From CAXXOK01 sp963674895 (lineage in GTDB: Bacteria; Bacillota; Clostridia; Christensenellales; Aristaeellaceae): a stretch of DNA of 64,000 nucleotides. The DNA lies in assembly GCA_963674895.2 (NCBI GenBank), contig CAXXCY010000003.1:1364001-1428000 (forward strand). The letters run 5' to 3'. Shown here in pieces: positions 1-8,638 of the stretch; position 1 is the stretch's first letter; each line of letters begins with the position of its first letter. Under the pieces are notes generated by a model. The model worked only from the letters and a program-made list of their open reading frames with translations, ran no database searches and was not told the DNA's origin. Both the position numbers and the translations under genes were made by a program.

Positions 1-2064
1 CGAATGGGTCGGCGAGCAGCCCTCCGCCAACGGTTCGCCCCTGTGCCGCCCGTCGGGTGTGGCGCACGTGCCCGCGCCCTGCGGTACGTTCGCCGATATG
101 GAGGAGGTCCCCGCGTAATAGCACCCGCCGATCGGGCCGCGGCCATAGCGCGTATTTTTGTATTTGGCGATCTCGTCGATATAGCTGTCGTACCCGCGCA
201 CCACGAGCGAATCCACGGTATCGTCGTCGTTTCCGTACTTGGGCGCGGCCAGCAGCAGCTCCCGGATTCGCTCGCCCTCCCCGCCCGCAAAGTCGTTCAT
301 CAGCGCGTCCCAAAGCGCTTTGCGCGTCACGGAGCGGTCCTCGTAGACGCATTGTTTGATTGCCGCAAGCGAATCCCCCAAATTGGCGATGCCCACCTGC
401 AGATCGCTGATAAAGTCGTACACGGCGCCGCCTTCCTTGAGGTGTTTGCCGCGGGCGATGCAATCGTCGGTCAGGGCGGAGCAGAGGATATCCGGCACCT
501 CCTGCTCCAGCACCATGTCCGCGCAGGAATCCAGAATGACGGCATGGCGGCAGAATTCGCGCACCAGCTCGTCCCACGCGGCCAGCACATCGTCAAACGT
601 TTCCATATCGCGGAAATGCCTGCCGCCCTCGTATACGCGTGTGCCGCTGTCCACGTCCACGCCGCCGTTCAAAGCGATCATCAGGGTCTTCGGGAAGTTG
701 AGGAAGCTCATGCCCGTGCAGCGGTACCCCCATTTGCCAGGTACCGCGACCTCCACGCATCCGATTGCGCTGTAGTTATACGCGTCCTCGCGCGAAACCC
801 CCAGCGACAGAAACGACGGGATGATGATCTCATCGTTGTTGAACGCGGGCATGCCGAACCCGCAGCGGATCACCTCGATACACGCCTGCATGAAATCGTC
901 GGAAAGCCCCGCGTGATAGCGCACGGTGAGGTTTGGCTGCGGCAGGTGGCAGCGCGCCACGGTTTTAAGCATCAGGTAGCTCAGCGCGTTGACCGCGTCC
1001 CTGCCGTCCGCCGTCTGTCCGCCGATGGTTACGTTCTGGTACAGCGGGCTGCCCGCCGAAAACCTCGTGTGCGACCAGCTGCGGATCTTGTTGACGGTGA
1101 AGGTTTTAAGCCAGAGGTTTTCCAGCAGCTCGCATGCCTGTTCCTCCCCCATCCCCCCGTTCCGGCTTTTTTCGTAGTACGGGTAGAGGTACTGGTCCAT
1201 CCGCCCGTAGGAGAGCGAATGCCCGTTGGATTCGATCTGGAGGATCACATGCATCAGCCATACGCTTTGCAGCGCCTCGTGAAAGGTATCGGCGGGCCGC
1301 ACGGGCACCTTTTTGCAGATGCGCGCGATTTCCAAAAGCTCCGCGGCGCGCTCCGGCCCCGCCTGCGCCGCCAGCTGTTCAGCCAGCGCGGCGTACCGCA
1401 GCGAAAACGCCTCCACCGCGTCCAGCACGATCAGGATCGCGCGGTAAAAATAGCTCTTCTTCAAATCCGCGAAGTCAGTCAGCCGGAGCTTTTGCTGCTG
1501 CTCACAAACACGGGTCCTGTATCCGGCCAGCCCCTCGCGCAGCAGCCGCGCATAGTCCACCGCGATATGCGCGTCGCCCGCGGTAATGTTCCCTTCGGTT
1601 TTGATGATGCCGAGGTCGTACAGCAGCCTCGACTTTTCGGGAAACGCCGCGTACCCCTTGTCCTTGAGGGTGCGCCCCTTCCAATACGGGTAGATCTCCC
1701 GCAAAACGCGCTTGCTTTCCCCGCTGATTTCAAAGCGGTCGCCGTCCCGCTTGGCAAGCGCGTCCAGCTCGTCGATCACCCAGTCCATGGCGTATTCGGG
1801 GAAAATAGGCGCGGCGCGGTCGGCCGACGCCTGGTTGCCCACGAGCAGGGTATCTTCATCGATATAGACGCTCATGTTTTCCAGCACATGCTTGAGCATA
1901 TACGCGCGGCGCAGCACAAGCTGGTCCTGCTCGTGCGCGCGGTAAGCCTCCGTCGTCAGTACAGCGCGCTCCACGCAGACGACCGGCTGCGTATCCAAAA
2001 GCCGCGAACGGATGGAAGCCGTACGCGAATTCAATTGATCCAATTCTCTTGCCGCCTCGGACAT
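1..2064 (-). CDS. Glycyl radical enzyme, PflD/YbiW-like dehydratase/lyase type (3' end cut off by window)
   Basis: I translated the minus strand from the ATG at 2064-2062; 688 codons stay open to the window edge. Around residue 434 is the thiyl-radical motif IGCVE, followed by VPGKWGYRCTG. The Cys-Val-Glu form is that of dehydratase or lyase type glycyl radical enzymes, not of pyruvate formate-lyase, which has a Cys-Cys pair. The GCVE-VPGK-GYRCTG block recalls E. coli YbiW/PflD. Family members are about 790-810 residues, so roughly 110 residues with the C-terminal glycyl radical loop (RVxGY) lie outside the window. The GGAGGGG ribosome binding site sits inside the last codons of the ROK kinase gene, one base before this start, so the two are one operon. 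The activase is at 4333-5100. I see no encapsulation-type N-terminal extension, so this is probably a cytosolic enzyme. Substrate unknown. Confidence 0.9.
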   Translation of the reverse strand, partial: MSEAARELDQLNSRTASIRSRLLDTQPVVCVERAVLTTEAYRAHEQDQLVLRRAYMLKHVLENMSVYIDEDTLLVGNQASADRAAPIFPEYAMDWVIDELDALAKRDGDRFEISGESKRVLREIYPYWKGRTLKDKGYAAFPEKSRLLYDLGIIKTEGNITAGDAHIAVDYARLLREGLAGYRTRVCEQQQKLRLTDFADLKKSYFYRAILIVLDAVEAFSLRYAALAEQLAAQAGPERAAELLEIARICKKVPVRPADTFHEALQSVWLMHVILQIESNGHSLSYGRMDQYLYPYYEKSRNGGMGEEQACELLENLWLKTFTVNKIRSWSHTRFSAGSPLYQNVTIGGQTADGRDAVNALSYLMLKTVARCHLPQPNLTVRYHAGLSDDFMQACIEVIRCGFGMPAFNNDEIIIPSFLSLGVSREDAYNYSAIGCVEVAVPGKWGYRCTGMSFLNFPKTLMIALNGGVDVDSGTRVYEGGRHFRDMETFDDVLAAWDELVREFCRHAVILDSCADMVLEQEVPDILCSALTDDCIARGKHLKEGGAVYDFISDLQVGIANLGDSLAAIKQCVYEDRSVTRKALWDALMNDFAGGEGERIRELLLAAPKYGNDDDTVDSLVVRGYDSYIDEIAKYKNTRYGRGPIGGCYYAGTSSISANVPQGAGTCATPDGRHRGEPLAEGCSPTHS

Positions 2065-2065
2065 T

Positions 2066-3010
2066 CTAGTACCCCTCCCGGACAAATTCCGCCGCCCCGA
2101 TCAGCCCGATGTCGCTCCCAAGCTCAGCGATTTTAAACTCGACAGGCATCGGAATGTGGTTATAGCGGTCAAACGTCGCCCGGACGCGGCTGAAGAGGGG
2201 TTCCCCCAAATTCGACAGCCCGCCCCCGAACACAAAATCCTTGATGTTGAGCATCTGGTATACGTTAAAGATACAAATCCCCATGTGGCGCGCCATATCG
2301 TCCAGAATCGCGATTGCCAGGGCGTCGCCCGCTTGGTACGCGGCAAGCAGGCTCGCCCCGTCCGTCGTGCCCGGCGTAAGCGCGCTTCCCGCGCAGTAGC
2401 TGGACTGTCCGCAGATGCGCGCCGCGACGCTGCGGCCCGACGCGTACGACATGAAGCAGCCGCGGTTTTCACACCCGCAGAGAAACCCTTCGTCCGGCGT
2501 GGACAGCATATGCCCGCACTCGCCCGCCCAGCCGTAGCTGCCGCGGAACAGCTTGCCGTCGATGATGATGCCGCTGCCCAGGCCCGTGCCGACTGTGACG
2601 TACACCATATGCCTGCAGCCGCGCCCCGCGCCCCGGCGGTACTCGGCCAGCGCGGCGGCGTTGCTGTCGTTATCGATCACGACGGGGGCCTTCAGCCGCT
2701 TGGAAAAATACTCCCGGATGGGGAAGCGTTTGATGTTGGGCATGGCCGACGTCATGAGGATCGATCCTTCCTCAAACAGGATGAACGACGGCATACAAAT
2801 GCCGATCCCGGCCAGGCGGTCCTCCGTCAGCCGGTTCCGGCCCAGCATGGCGCGGATGTTTGACAAAAGCGTCTCCGAAAAGGCTTCGCCGTCCGCCGCG
2901 GCATCGGTCGCATGCTGCGTCCGGTCCATCATGTCGCCGTCGGGCCCAAACAGCCCGTACGCAACCTTGGACCCGCCTGCGTCGATCCCCAGAATATAGT
3001 CGCTGCGCAT
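2066..3010 (-). CDS. ROK family sugar kinase
   Basis: The 314-residue protein starts with the ATPase phosphate-1 motif DAGGSK (about residues 10-15) and has the phosphate-2 loop GTGLGSG near residue 145. A zinc site follows: GH at about 168 and a CGCxxxGC cluster near 182. This is the ROK pattern of cytoplasmic hexose or N-acylhexosamine kinases. There is no N-terminal helix-turn-helix, so it is a kinase rather than a NagC/XylR repressor. The usual Glu after the GC of the zinc motif is replaced (GCFMS), which may affect substrate choice. Its stop codon at 2066 is one base from the start of the glycyl radical enzyme, so the kinase probably makes the sugar phosphate that enzyme uses. The acceptor sugar cannot be read from sequence. 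Confidence 0.9.
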   Translation of the reverse strand: MRSDYILGIDAGGSKVAYGLFGPDGDMMDRTQHATDAAADGEAFSETLLSNIRAMLGRNRLTEDRLAGIGICMPSFILFEEGSILMTSAMPNIKRFPIREYFSKRLKAPVVIDNDSNAAALAEYRRGAGRGCRHMVYVTVGTGLGSGIIIDGKLFRGSYGWAGECGHMLSTPDEGFLCGCENRGCFMSYASGRSVAARICGQSSYCAGSALTPGTTDGASLLAAYQAGDALAIAILDDMARHMGICIFNVYQMLNIKDFVFGGGLSNLGEPLFSRVRATFDRYNHIPMPVEFKIAELGSDIGLIGAAEFVREGY

Positions 3011-3118
3011 GCTTGCTTCCCCTCTTCCGCGCCCGGTGCGGCATGTTCTGATACGGTATCAGTATAGGGAATCCGTTTTCTTTTGTCAAGTGATTTTACG
3101 CTGTTAGTAACGAATATT

Positions 3119-3132
3119 GTTTCATATGAAAC
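3119..3132. promoter_or_regulatory. Perfect palindrome GTTTCATATGAAAC in a divergent promoter region
   Basis: A 14-base perfect palindrome lies in the AT-rich 219-base gap between the divergent ROK kinase and lactonase genes. Its size and position suit an operator for both transcripts. Which regulator binds is unknown; the LacI gene at 5997-7028 is the nearest candidate, but its expected CG-centred operator looks different. Confidence 0.45.
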
Positions 3133-3229
3133 TTATTCTAATTATGATTGCAAATTCCGCCCGTTTCCTGTATGATGGCCGTAAGGATATGCGGGTTGCA
3201 GCCAAACCATTAAAAGGCAGGGAATCGAC

Positions 3230-4336
3230 ATGCAATATACGTATCTGGTTTTTACCGGCAGTTATTCGCAGCCCATACGGCTCGGCACCGGCGAGATCGT
3301 TCCGGGCAACGGGGACGGCGTCACGGTGTTCGGTATGGGCAAGGACGGCGGGCTTCATAAGCTGCACGCGGAGAACACGCCGAACCCGACGTACCTCGCG
3401 CTTTCGGCGGACGGGCGGTTTCTCTATGCCGTCAACGAGCTCAAGGAGTACCACGAGGAGGCGTCCTCGTCGGTATCGGCGTTTGCGCTCGACCGCGAAA
3501 CCGGCCATCTGACGTTTTTAAACCGACAGATGACGGGCGGGGAAAGCGCTTGTTTTCTCCGCGTCAGCCCCGACGGGCGTCACCTTCTGGTATCCAACTA
3601 TTCGGGCGGAAGCCACTGCTGCCTGCCCATCCTGCCGGACGGCAGTCTGGGGAAAATGACCTGCTTCTTCCAGCATACGGGCTCCGGTGCCGTGCCCGGG
3701 CGGCAGGACGAGCCGCACGTGCACCAATCCGTCCCAGATCCTTCCGGCACACGCGTGCTGGTCTCCGACCTTGGCACGGACGAGGTATTCGTCTACGGCG
3801 CGGACTGGGAGCACGGATGGCTCATTCCGGGCGCCGCCCCAACCATCCGCACACAGCCTGGCTTCGGCCCGAGGCAGATGGTATTCAACGGCCGCGGAGA
3901 CCGGATCTACCTGATTGCCGAGCTCCAAAACGCCGTCAACACCTACGATTATGACGCGTCCTCCGGCGCGGCGCGGCTTTTGCAAACGGTGTCCACGCTG
4001 CCGGACGGCTGCAAAACGCCCAGCACCGCCGCGTGCGTCAAGCTTCACCCCTCCGGCCGTCTGCTTTTCGCTTCCAACCGCGGGCACGACAGCCTGGCGA
4101 TCTATCAGGTCCTCGCCGACGGCACGCTCAAAGAGTCCCGTATCCACCTGCTTGGCGGCAAAACGCCGCGGGATTTCGACATCACGCCGGACGGCGCGCA
4201 GCTTCTGTGCGCGCTGCAGGATTCGGACGAGCTGATCCTTTTTGATATCGACTCCGAAACGGGCGCGCTTTCCGAGGTCTCGCGCACGCCCTGCCGCTCG
4301 GCGACCTTCGCGCTGTTTATGGGCGCGCAGGCGTGA
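3230..4336 (+). CDS. Lactonase family protein (YbhE/Pgl-type beta-propeller)
   Basis: The 368-residue protein has the repeated blade pattern of the cytoplasmic 6-phosphogluconolactonase family of E. coli YbhE (lactonase, seven-bladed propeller). Visible blades include NPTYLALSADGRFLYAVNE, RVSPDGRHLLVSNY, VKLHPSGRLLFASNRGHDS and FDITPDGAQLLCA. There is no signal peptide. A purine-rich ribosome site (AGGCAGGGA) precedes the ATG. The stop codon overlaps the start of the glycyl radical activase, so the two are co-transcribed. Next to a kinase and a glycyl radical enzyme it may hydrolyse a sugar lactone in the same pathway. The exact lactone is not known; many members of this family are misnamed Pgl. 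Confidence 0.85.
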   Translation: MQYTYLVFTGSYSQPIRLGTGEIVPGNGDGVTVFGMGKDGGLHKLHAENTPNPTYLALSADGRFLYAVNELKEYHEEASSSVSAFALDRETGHLTFLNRQMTGGESACFLRVSPDGRHLLVSNYSGGSHCCLPILPDGSLGKMTCFFQHTGSGAVPGRQDEPHVHQSVPDPSGTRVLVSDLGTDEVFVYGADWEHGWLIPGAAPTIRTQPGFGPRQMVFNGRGDRIYLIAELQNAVNTYDYDASSGAARLLQTVSTLPDGCKTPSTAACVKLHPSGRLLFASNRGHDSLAIYQVLADGTLKESRIHLLGGKTPRDFDITPDGAQLLCALQDSDELILFDIDSETGALSEVSRTPCRSATFALFMGAQA

Positions 4337-5100
4337 CCGGTAACCCTCCGATGACAGACGCGCCGATCTTCAACATTCAGCACTTCTCCCTGCACGACGG
4401 CGAAGGAATCCGCACGACCGTGTTCTTTCAGGGCTGCAATCTCCGGTGCCAGTGGTGCGCAAACCCCGAATCCCAGCCGATGGAGCCGCTGCCGGGCGAG
4501 GCCGTCCGAGCCTATACGGTGCCGGAGCTCGTTCAGGAGCTGCTGAAGGATAAGGCGTTTTACGATACCAGCGGCGGGGGCGTAACGCTGTCCGGCGGCG
4601 AACCGCTTTTATATCCGGAGTACGTCGTCGCGCTTTGCCGGGCGCTCCACCGCGAGGGGGTCCGCGTAACGATCGAAACCGCGGCCAACGTGCCGGAGGA
4701 ACTCTTCGACTCCGTCCTCGGCGCGGTCGACTGCGCCTATATCGATCTCAAGCATACCGACAACGGGGCGCACATCGCGGGCACGGGCGCCGGCAACGCG
4801 CGCATCCTCGCAAACATCGCGTCCGCCGCGCGCTCCGCCACGGAGACCGTCGTACGGATCCCCGTCATCCCCGGTTATAACGACAGCCTTGAAGACGCCC
4901 GCGCCTTCGCCGATACGCTCAAGCCATTGGGCGTGCGGCGCGTGCACGTTCTTCCCTTTCACCAGTTCGGGGAAAGCAAATACCGCCGGCTGAACCTCCC
5001 CTACGCCTACGACGGCGTTCCCCAGCGGCACGAGGAAGACCTGGAAGCCTTCGCCGCCGCGATGCGGGATTCGGGACTTTCGGTTCAGATCGGCGGATAA
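4333..5100 (+). CDS. Glycyl radical enzyme activating protein (radical SAM)
   Basis: The radical SAM cluster motif is CNLRCQWC (CxxxCxxC), preceded by FSLHDGEGIRTTVFFQGC, which is typical of PflA-type activases. The SGGEP motif that helps bind SAM follows about 50 residues later. At about 255 residues it is the short form, without the two extra ferredoxin clusters found in activases of choline lyase or glycerol dehydratase type. It would install the glycyl radical on the enzyme at 1-2064. The GTG at 4333 overlaps the lactonase stop (GTGA); the ATG at 4351 is an equally possible start and gives MTDAPIF. Neither has a strong ribosome site, which suggests translational coupling to the lactonase gene. 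Confidence 0.93.
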   Translation: MTGNPPMTDAPIFNIQHFSLHDGEGIRTTVFFQGCNLRCQWCANPESQPMEPLPGEAVRAYTVPELVQELLKDKAFYDTSGGGVTLSGGEPLLYPEYVVALCRALHREGVRVTIETAANVPEELFDSVLGAVDCAYIDLKHTDNGAHIAGTGAGNARILANIASAARSATETVVRIPVIPGYNDSLEDARAFADTLKPLGVRRVHVLPFHQFGESKYRRLNLPYAYDGVPQRHEEDLEAFAAAMRDSGLSVQIGG

Positions 5101-5135
5101 CAGCCGGCATCTCGTTCCGGATACGGGATGCGCAG

Positions 5136-5168
5136 CAATCCCCGCACCAAAAAGGGTGCGGGGATTGT
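5136..5168. terminator. Hairpin terminator between convergent genes
   Basis: CAATCCCCGCACC and GGTGCGGGGATTG form a 13-bp stem around a short A-rich loop. It lies between the convergent activase (ends 5100) and isomerase (ends 5194) genes and could stop transcription from both sides. The T-tract after it is short. Confidence 0.7.
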
Positions 5169-5193
5169 TCATAAGCCGGGACCGCGTTTCCCT

Positions 5194-5979
5194 TTACGTT
5201 TCCTCCCATAACCGTTTCAAGTACCGCACGCTCCGGGAGGCCTCCGCCGGAAGGTCGTCGTATGCCGTCGCCTCGACGGTCAGCAGGCGTGCGTATCCGC
5301 TTTGCTTAAGCGCCGAAAGGTAGGGCTTGTAATCAAACGCGTCCCCCTCCTTGGGGAAGTAGCGCCTCGGTCCGAGCGGGTAATCGATATGCGCGTGCAC
5401 GATCAGATCGCTATATTCGGCGATCGCCCGGTAGGAATCTCCCGACGAAATCATATGCCGCAGGTCGCACATCACGCGGCAGTTTGGAAGCCCGATCTCC
5501 CCGGCAAATTCCGCCGTTTCCCCGATCCTTTGCAGGAAGTTGGAATTCGGCGGCCCCAGCGGTTCGACAGCCAGCATGATACCGTATTCGCCGAGAATGC
5601 CGGCGATGCCGCCGAAAAACTCACGAACCCGCGCCTTCGCCGCGGGAACGTCCGCACAGCCATCCGGTATGCTGCGGCATTTACCCGCCCCCATCGGCCA
5701 GAGGACCGCGCCCAGCTCGCGCGTGCGCTCCGCGCACAGGCGGGTGTGCGCAAACCACGGCTCAAGCCGGAACTCCGGGTCGTGTATCCGCTCGGTAAGC
5801 GGCATAAACCCCGAAAACGCGTCGAAGGTCAGCCCGGTTTGGACCGCGCGCTTTTTGAAGGCGCCGAACGCGTCCGGCGCCATCCGCGAGATTTCCATCA
5901 GGTCCAGTTCGGCGCTGTCAAACCCGGCCCCGGCGATCGTGTCGATATCGGCCGCGTGCCCGAAACAGCCAAAGCGCAT
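5194..5979 (-). CDS. Sugar phosphate isomerase/epimerase, xylose-isomerase-like TIM barrel
   Basis: This 261-residue protein belongs to the AP-endonuclease-2/xylose-isomerase-like superfamily. It has the metal-ligand pattern AVEPLGPPNSNF (Glu at the end of beta-4), MCDLRHM (Asp, His), HAHIDYP (His) and a C-terminal Glu in LLTVEAT. Relatives include hydroxypyruvate isomerase, tagatose epimerase and inosose isomerases, all cytosolic metal enzymes. It lies 17 bases downstream of the LacI regulator and is transcribed with it. The substrate cannot be assigned. A sugar or keto-acid isomerisation linked to the neighbouring glycyl radical enzyme pathway is a reasonable inference. Confidence 0.82.
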   Translation of the reverse strand: MRFGCFGHAADIDTIAGAGFDSAELDLMEISRMAPDAFGAFKKRAVQTGLTFDAFSGFMPLTERIHDPEFRLEPWFAHTRLCAERTRELGAVLWPMGAGKCRSIPDGCADVPAAKARVREFFGGIAGILGEYGIMLAVEPLGPPNSNFLQRIGETAEFAGEIGLPNCRVMCDLRHMISSGDSYRAIAEYSDLIVHAHIDYPLGPRRYFPKEGDAFDYKPYLSALKQSGYARLLTVEATAYDDLPAEASRSVRYLKRLWEET

Positions 5980-5996
5980 CGTTCGTCTCTCCTTTT

Positions 5997-7028
5997 TTAT
6001 GCCTTATGAGCGCGGCCGTCGGCGGCCAGCTTTTCCTTATGCGTGGAATTACGGATGACCAGCCTGTGCGCGAGAATGACGCCCTTGTTGGGCTGGTCCC
6101 GGTTCTCAAGCCTCGACAGCAGCTGCTTGGCCGATTCCCGGCCCAGATCATAGCGCGGCTGCTGCACGGTGGTGATGGAAGGCGTGCAGATACTGGCGAT
6201 CTGCACGTCGTCAAATCCGACCACGTCTACGTCCACACCCGGCGTGTAACCGTTTTCAACCAGATACTTGATCACACCCGCCGCGCGCTCGTCGGCCAGC
6301 GCGAAAATCGCGGTAGGCGGCTCGGCCAGGCGCATCAGGCGGCCGGCCGCGTCATACCCGTCTTTAAAGCTGTAGCCGCACGGCAGGTAATACTCGTCGC
6401 GGTAGGCTATCCCCTCTTCCTCCAGCGCCCTGCGGTATCCGCGCTCCCTCTCCCTTTCGTAGGCGCGCTCGGGGTAATCGCCGTTGAGCGCCGCTATGCG
6501 TGTATGCCCAAGCCCGAACAGGTACCGCATCGTGTCGATCGCCGCTTTTTCGTTGTCGATGCAGACATAGCTGACGTCGATATCGCCGTGGCTGCGCCAG
6601 CAGCAGGCGACGAAGGGATACTCGCGCGCGATTTTGTTGATTTCGGCGGGAGTGATGGTTGGGATAAAGGTGGCGACGGCGTCCACCTGGCGCGTAAACA
6701 GGACGTCGTAATACATGCGCTCCTTGGCCACTTTGCGGTTGGTGATGGCAAACAGCACGCTGTAATCGTTTTTACTCGCGTATTCCTCAAATCCGGTCAC
6801 AATATCGGAATAAAACGAATTTTCGATCGTCGGCAGCACCATCAGCAGCTTTTTGCTGGAGCGGCTGCGCAGGCTGCGCCCGATGGAATTCGGCCTGTAT
6901 TTCGTTTCCTCTATGATCTTCAATACCCTCTCCCGCATTTCGGGGGATACCCGCGAATCGTGGTTGATTACGCGGGAAATCGTTGCCGAAGAAGTATTTG
7001 CGAGCTTTGCGATGTCTTTAATATTCAT
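5997..7028 (-). CDS. LacI family transcriptional regulator
   Basis: The N-terminus MNIKDIAKLANTSSATISRV is a classical LacI helix-turn-helix, followed by the hinge region (YRPNSIGRSLRS) and a periplasmic-binding-protein-like effector domain ending near residue 335. The open frame extends upstream to 7268, but the start at 7028 fits the family (343 residues) and has a GGAAAGGGA ribosome site. A promoter is visible just upstream (7077-7104). The gene is divergent from the Liv-type transport operon at 7378 and co-directional with the isomerase, so it could control either or both. Likely a repressor responding to a sugar or sugar acid. Confidence 0.92.
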   Translation of the reverse strand: MNIKDIAKLANTSSATISRVINHDSRVSPEMRERVLKIIEETKYRPNSIGRSLRSRSSKKLLMVLPTIENSFYSDIVTGFEEYASKNDYSVLFAITNRKVAKERMYYDVLFTRQVDAVATFIPTITPAEINKIAREYPFVACCWRSHGDIDVSYVCIDNEKAAIDTMRYLFGLGHTRIAALNGDYPERAYERERERGYRRALEEEGIAYRDEYYLPCGYSFKDGYDAAGRLMRLAEPPTAIFALADERAAGVIKYLVENGYTPGVDVDVVGFDDVQIASICTPSITTVQQPRYDLGRESAKQLLSRLENRDQPNKGVILAHRLVIRNSTHKEKLAADGRAHKA

Positions 7029-7076
7029 AGTGTCCCTTTCCGCGCCGATTTCTACATCTTGTGCTGTGTTAGAAAT

Positions 7077-7104
7077 ATTATACACAATTCTGTGGATTGT
7101 GCAA
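7077..7104 (-). promoter_or_regulatory. Sigma-70-type promoter of the LacI regulator gene, with inverted repeat
   Basis: On the minus strand TTGCAC is followed after 16 bases by TATAAT. The spacer carries the inverted repeat CACAAT-N7-ATTGTG, a possible autoregulatory operator. The start codon lies about 50 bases downstream. The whole gap 7029-7377 holds no gene, only this promoter, the candidate operator at 7122-7137 and AT-rich sequence upstream of the transporter. Confidence 0.6.
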
Positions 7105-7121
7105 TTTTTCGAAAAAATGGA

Positions 7122-7137
7122 GTAAAATCGATTACAC
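7122..7137. promoter_or_regulatory. Candidate LacI-family operator centred on AATCGATT
   Basis: GTAAAATCGATTACAC has the CG-centred imperfect palindrome typical of LacI-family operators. It lies between the divergent LacI regulator and the Liv-type transport operon. The palindrome is imperfect, so this is an inference. Confidence 0.4.
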
Positions 7138-7377
7138 GCTAGAGCATCAGCAAGACACCCGTTTTCTTGGGTACAGCGGAAATTTAGGCTAAATTCTCCA
7201 TAATGAAATATGTCCGCATGATCAATATAAAGCAAATGGCTGAATAGCGCAAGCAATATTTTATGCAAATTAGCTATTTACAATCCGCCATGTCTGTGAT
7301 ACAGTTGTGTAAACGATACCACGAGCGTATCAAAAAAGAGGGCTCGTAAAACAGAATATCTGAGGAGGAAAATGATC

Positions 7378-8541
7378 ATGAAAAGACTCTTGGCACTCAC
7401 CATCGTATTGGTCGTCACACTGTTTAGTGCGGCGGCCACAACCGCCGTGGCCGAATCGGACACGATCGTCATCGGCGCGATTACCGACCTCACGGGCAAC
7501 GGTTCCGTACTGGGCACCGCCTGCGATTACGGCTGGAAGCTTGCCGTGAAGCACATCAACGCGGCGGGCGGTATCCTCGGCAAACAAGTCAAGCTGGTTA
7601 CCTACGACACCAAGAGCAACCCGCAGGAAGCCCTGGCGGTTTATGAGCGCCTGGTCACGGTGGACGGCGCCAGCATCGTCGTCGGCCCTCCGTTCTCCAA
7701 CCTCGGCCTCGCGCTTGCGGACACGGTGGATTCGATGAAGGTCGCGTTCTTCGGCCAGTTCGGCGATCCCCGCTGCATGCTGGGCGAGAACCTGGACAGC
7801 CTGCATCCCTACATGTTCCTGTCGCAGCCCTCGGCCATCGATACGGGCATCATCGGCGGCGCCTATCCCTATGAGAAGTTCGGCTATACGAAGGTCGCCA
7901 TGCTGGTCGCGCAGGACCACAGCTACTGCTCCACGCAGGCCCGCGCGTTCACCAAGTATGCCGAGGAACACGGCATGACCATCACCACCACGCAGTACTG
8001 CACCACGACCGACACCGACCTGACCGTGCAGCTCAGCGCGATCGCGGCCAGCGGCGCCGAGTACCTGTTCAACGCATGCAACACCAACCTTTTGGCCATC
8101 GCGACCCAGCAGATGTACCAGATGGGCATCGGCCTGATGCAGTGCGGCAGCCTGGACTTCTCCAACCCCTTCAACACGCTGGTGGACCCGCGCGAAGCGG
8201 CGGACAACATTTACTTCCCCGTCAACCTGGATATGGGTTCCGACGCTCTCAAGGACATTACGGCGGAATACGTTGCCGAGTACGGCGTGGACCCCACCCC
8301 GAAGTCCTGGATCGCGTATGATACCATCACGGTCGCCGCGGCCGCCATCGAAAAAGCAGGCTCGGCCGATCCCGTCGCCATCCGTGACGCCCTGGAAACG
8401 ATTTCCGGCGTAGATACCCTGATTACGGACAACTTCTCCATCAATCCCGAGACCCATATGCCTTTGGACCTGCAGATGTGCATCTATCATCTGAACAAGG
8501 GCGAATACGAGAACATGGGATGGTATTATCCCGCCAACTAA
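7378..8541 (+). CDS. ABC transporter substrate-binding protein, branched-chain amino acid (Liv/Peripla_BP_6) type
   Basis: Residues 1-25 form a signal peptide (MKRLLALTIVLVV... ending AVA). Mature sequence begins near DTIVIGAITDLTGNGSVLG, the start of Peripla_BP_6 proteins such as LivJ, AmiC and the urea and aromatic-acid binders. There is no lipobox cysteine, so the protein is predicted to be released or periplasmic rather than a lipoprotein. AGGAGG at 7363-7368 is 9 bases from the ATG at 7378 and only 3 from the one at 7372, so I chose 7378. It is the first gene of a transport and catabolism operon running to 18097. This family binds amino acids, amides, aromatic acids and other small acids; the ligand here is unknown. 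Confidence 0.92.
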   Translation: MKRLLALTIVLVVTLFSAAATTAVAESDTIVIGAITDLTGNGSVLGTACDYGWKLAVKHINAAGGILGKQVKLVTYDTKSNPQEALAVYERLVTVDGASIVVGPPFSNLGLALADTVDSMKVAFFGQFGDPRCMLGENLDSLHPYMFLSQPSAIDTGIIGGAYPYEKFGYTKVAMLVAQDHSYCSTQARAFTKYAEEHGMTITTTQYCTTTDTDLTVQLSAIAASGAEYLFNACNTNLLAIATQQMYQMGIGLMQCGSLDFSNPFNTLVDPREAADNIYFPVNLDMGSDALKDITAEYVAEYGVDPTPKSWIAYDTITVAAAAIEKAGSADPVAIRDALETISGVDTLITDNFSINPETHMPLDLQMCIYHLNKGEYENMGWYYPAN

Positions 8542-8597
8542 TCGCGGCGTGCACTGAACCGACGGATTGCGGTCGCCCCTGTCCTGACGGGCGAGGG

Positions 8598-8624
8598 CGG
8601 CCGCTGTATATCCGGGTGCGGCCG
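8598..8624 (+). other. Intercistronic stem-loop after the substrate-binding protein gene
   Basis: CGGCCGC at 8598 pairs with GCGGCCG at 8618 in the 97-base gap between the binding-protein and permease genes, just before the permease ribosome site. There is no T-tract. Such stem-loops usually stabilise the binding-protein mRNA or lower downstream expression. Confidence 0.45.
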
Positions 8625-8638
8625 GCAGGAGGCAGATT

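Noticed and set aside
4..2136. A 710-residue open frame on the plus strand
   Set aside because: It is antisense to the glycyl radical enzyme, whose minus-strand translation has clear family motifs. High GC keeps the antisense frame open.
3230..4336. Pentose-phosphate 6-phosphogluconolactonase (pgl) assignment
   Set aside because: The fold fits, but no zwf or gnd is nearby and the gene is coupled to a glycyl radical activase, so the specific name is not justified.
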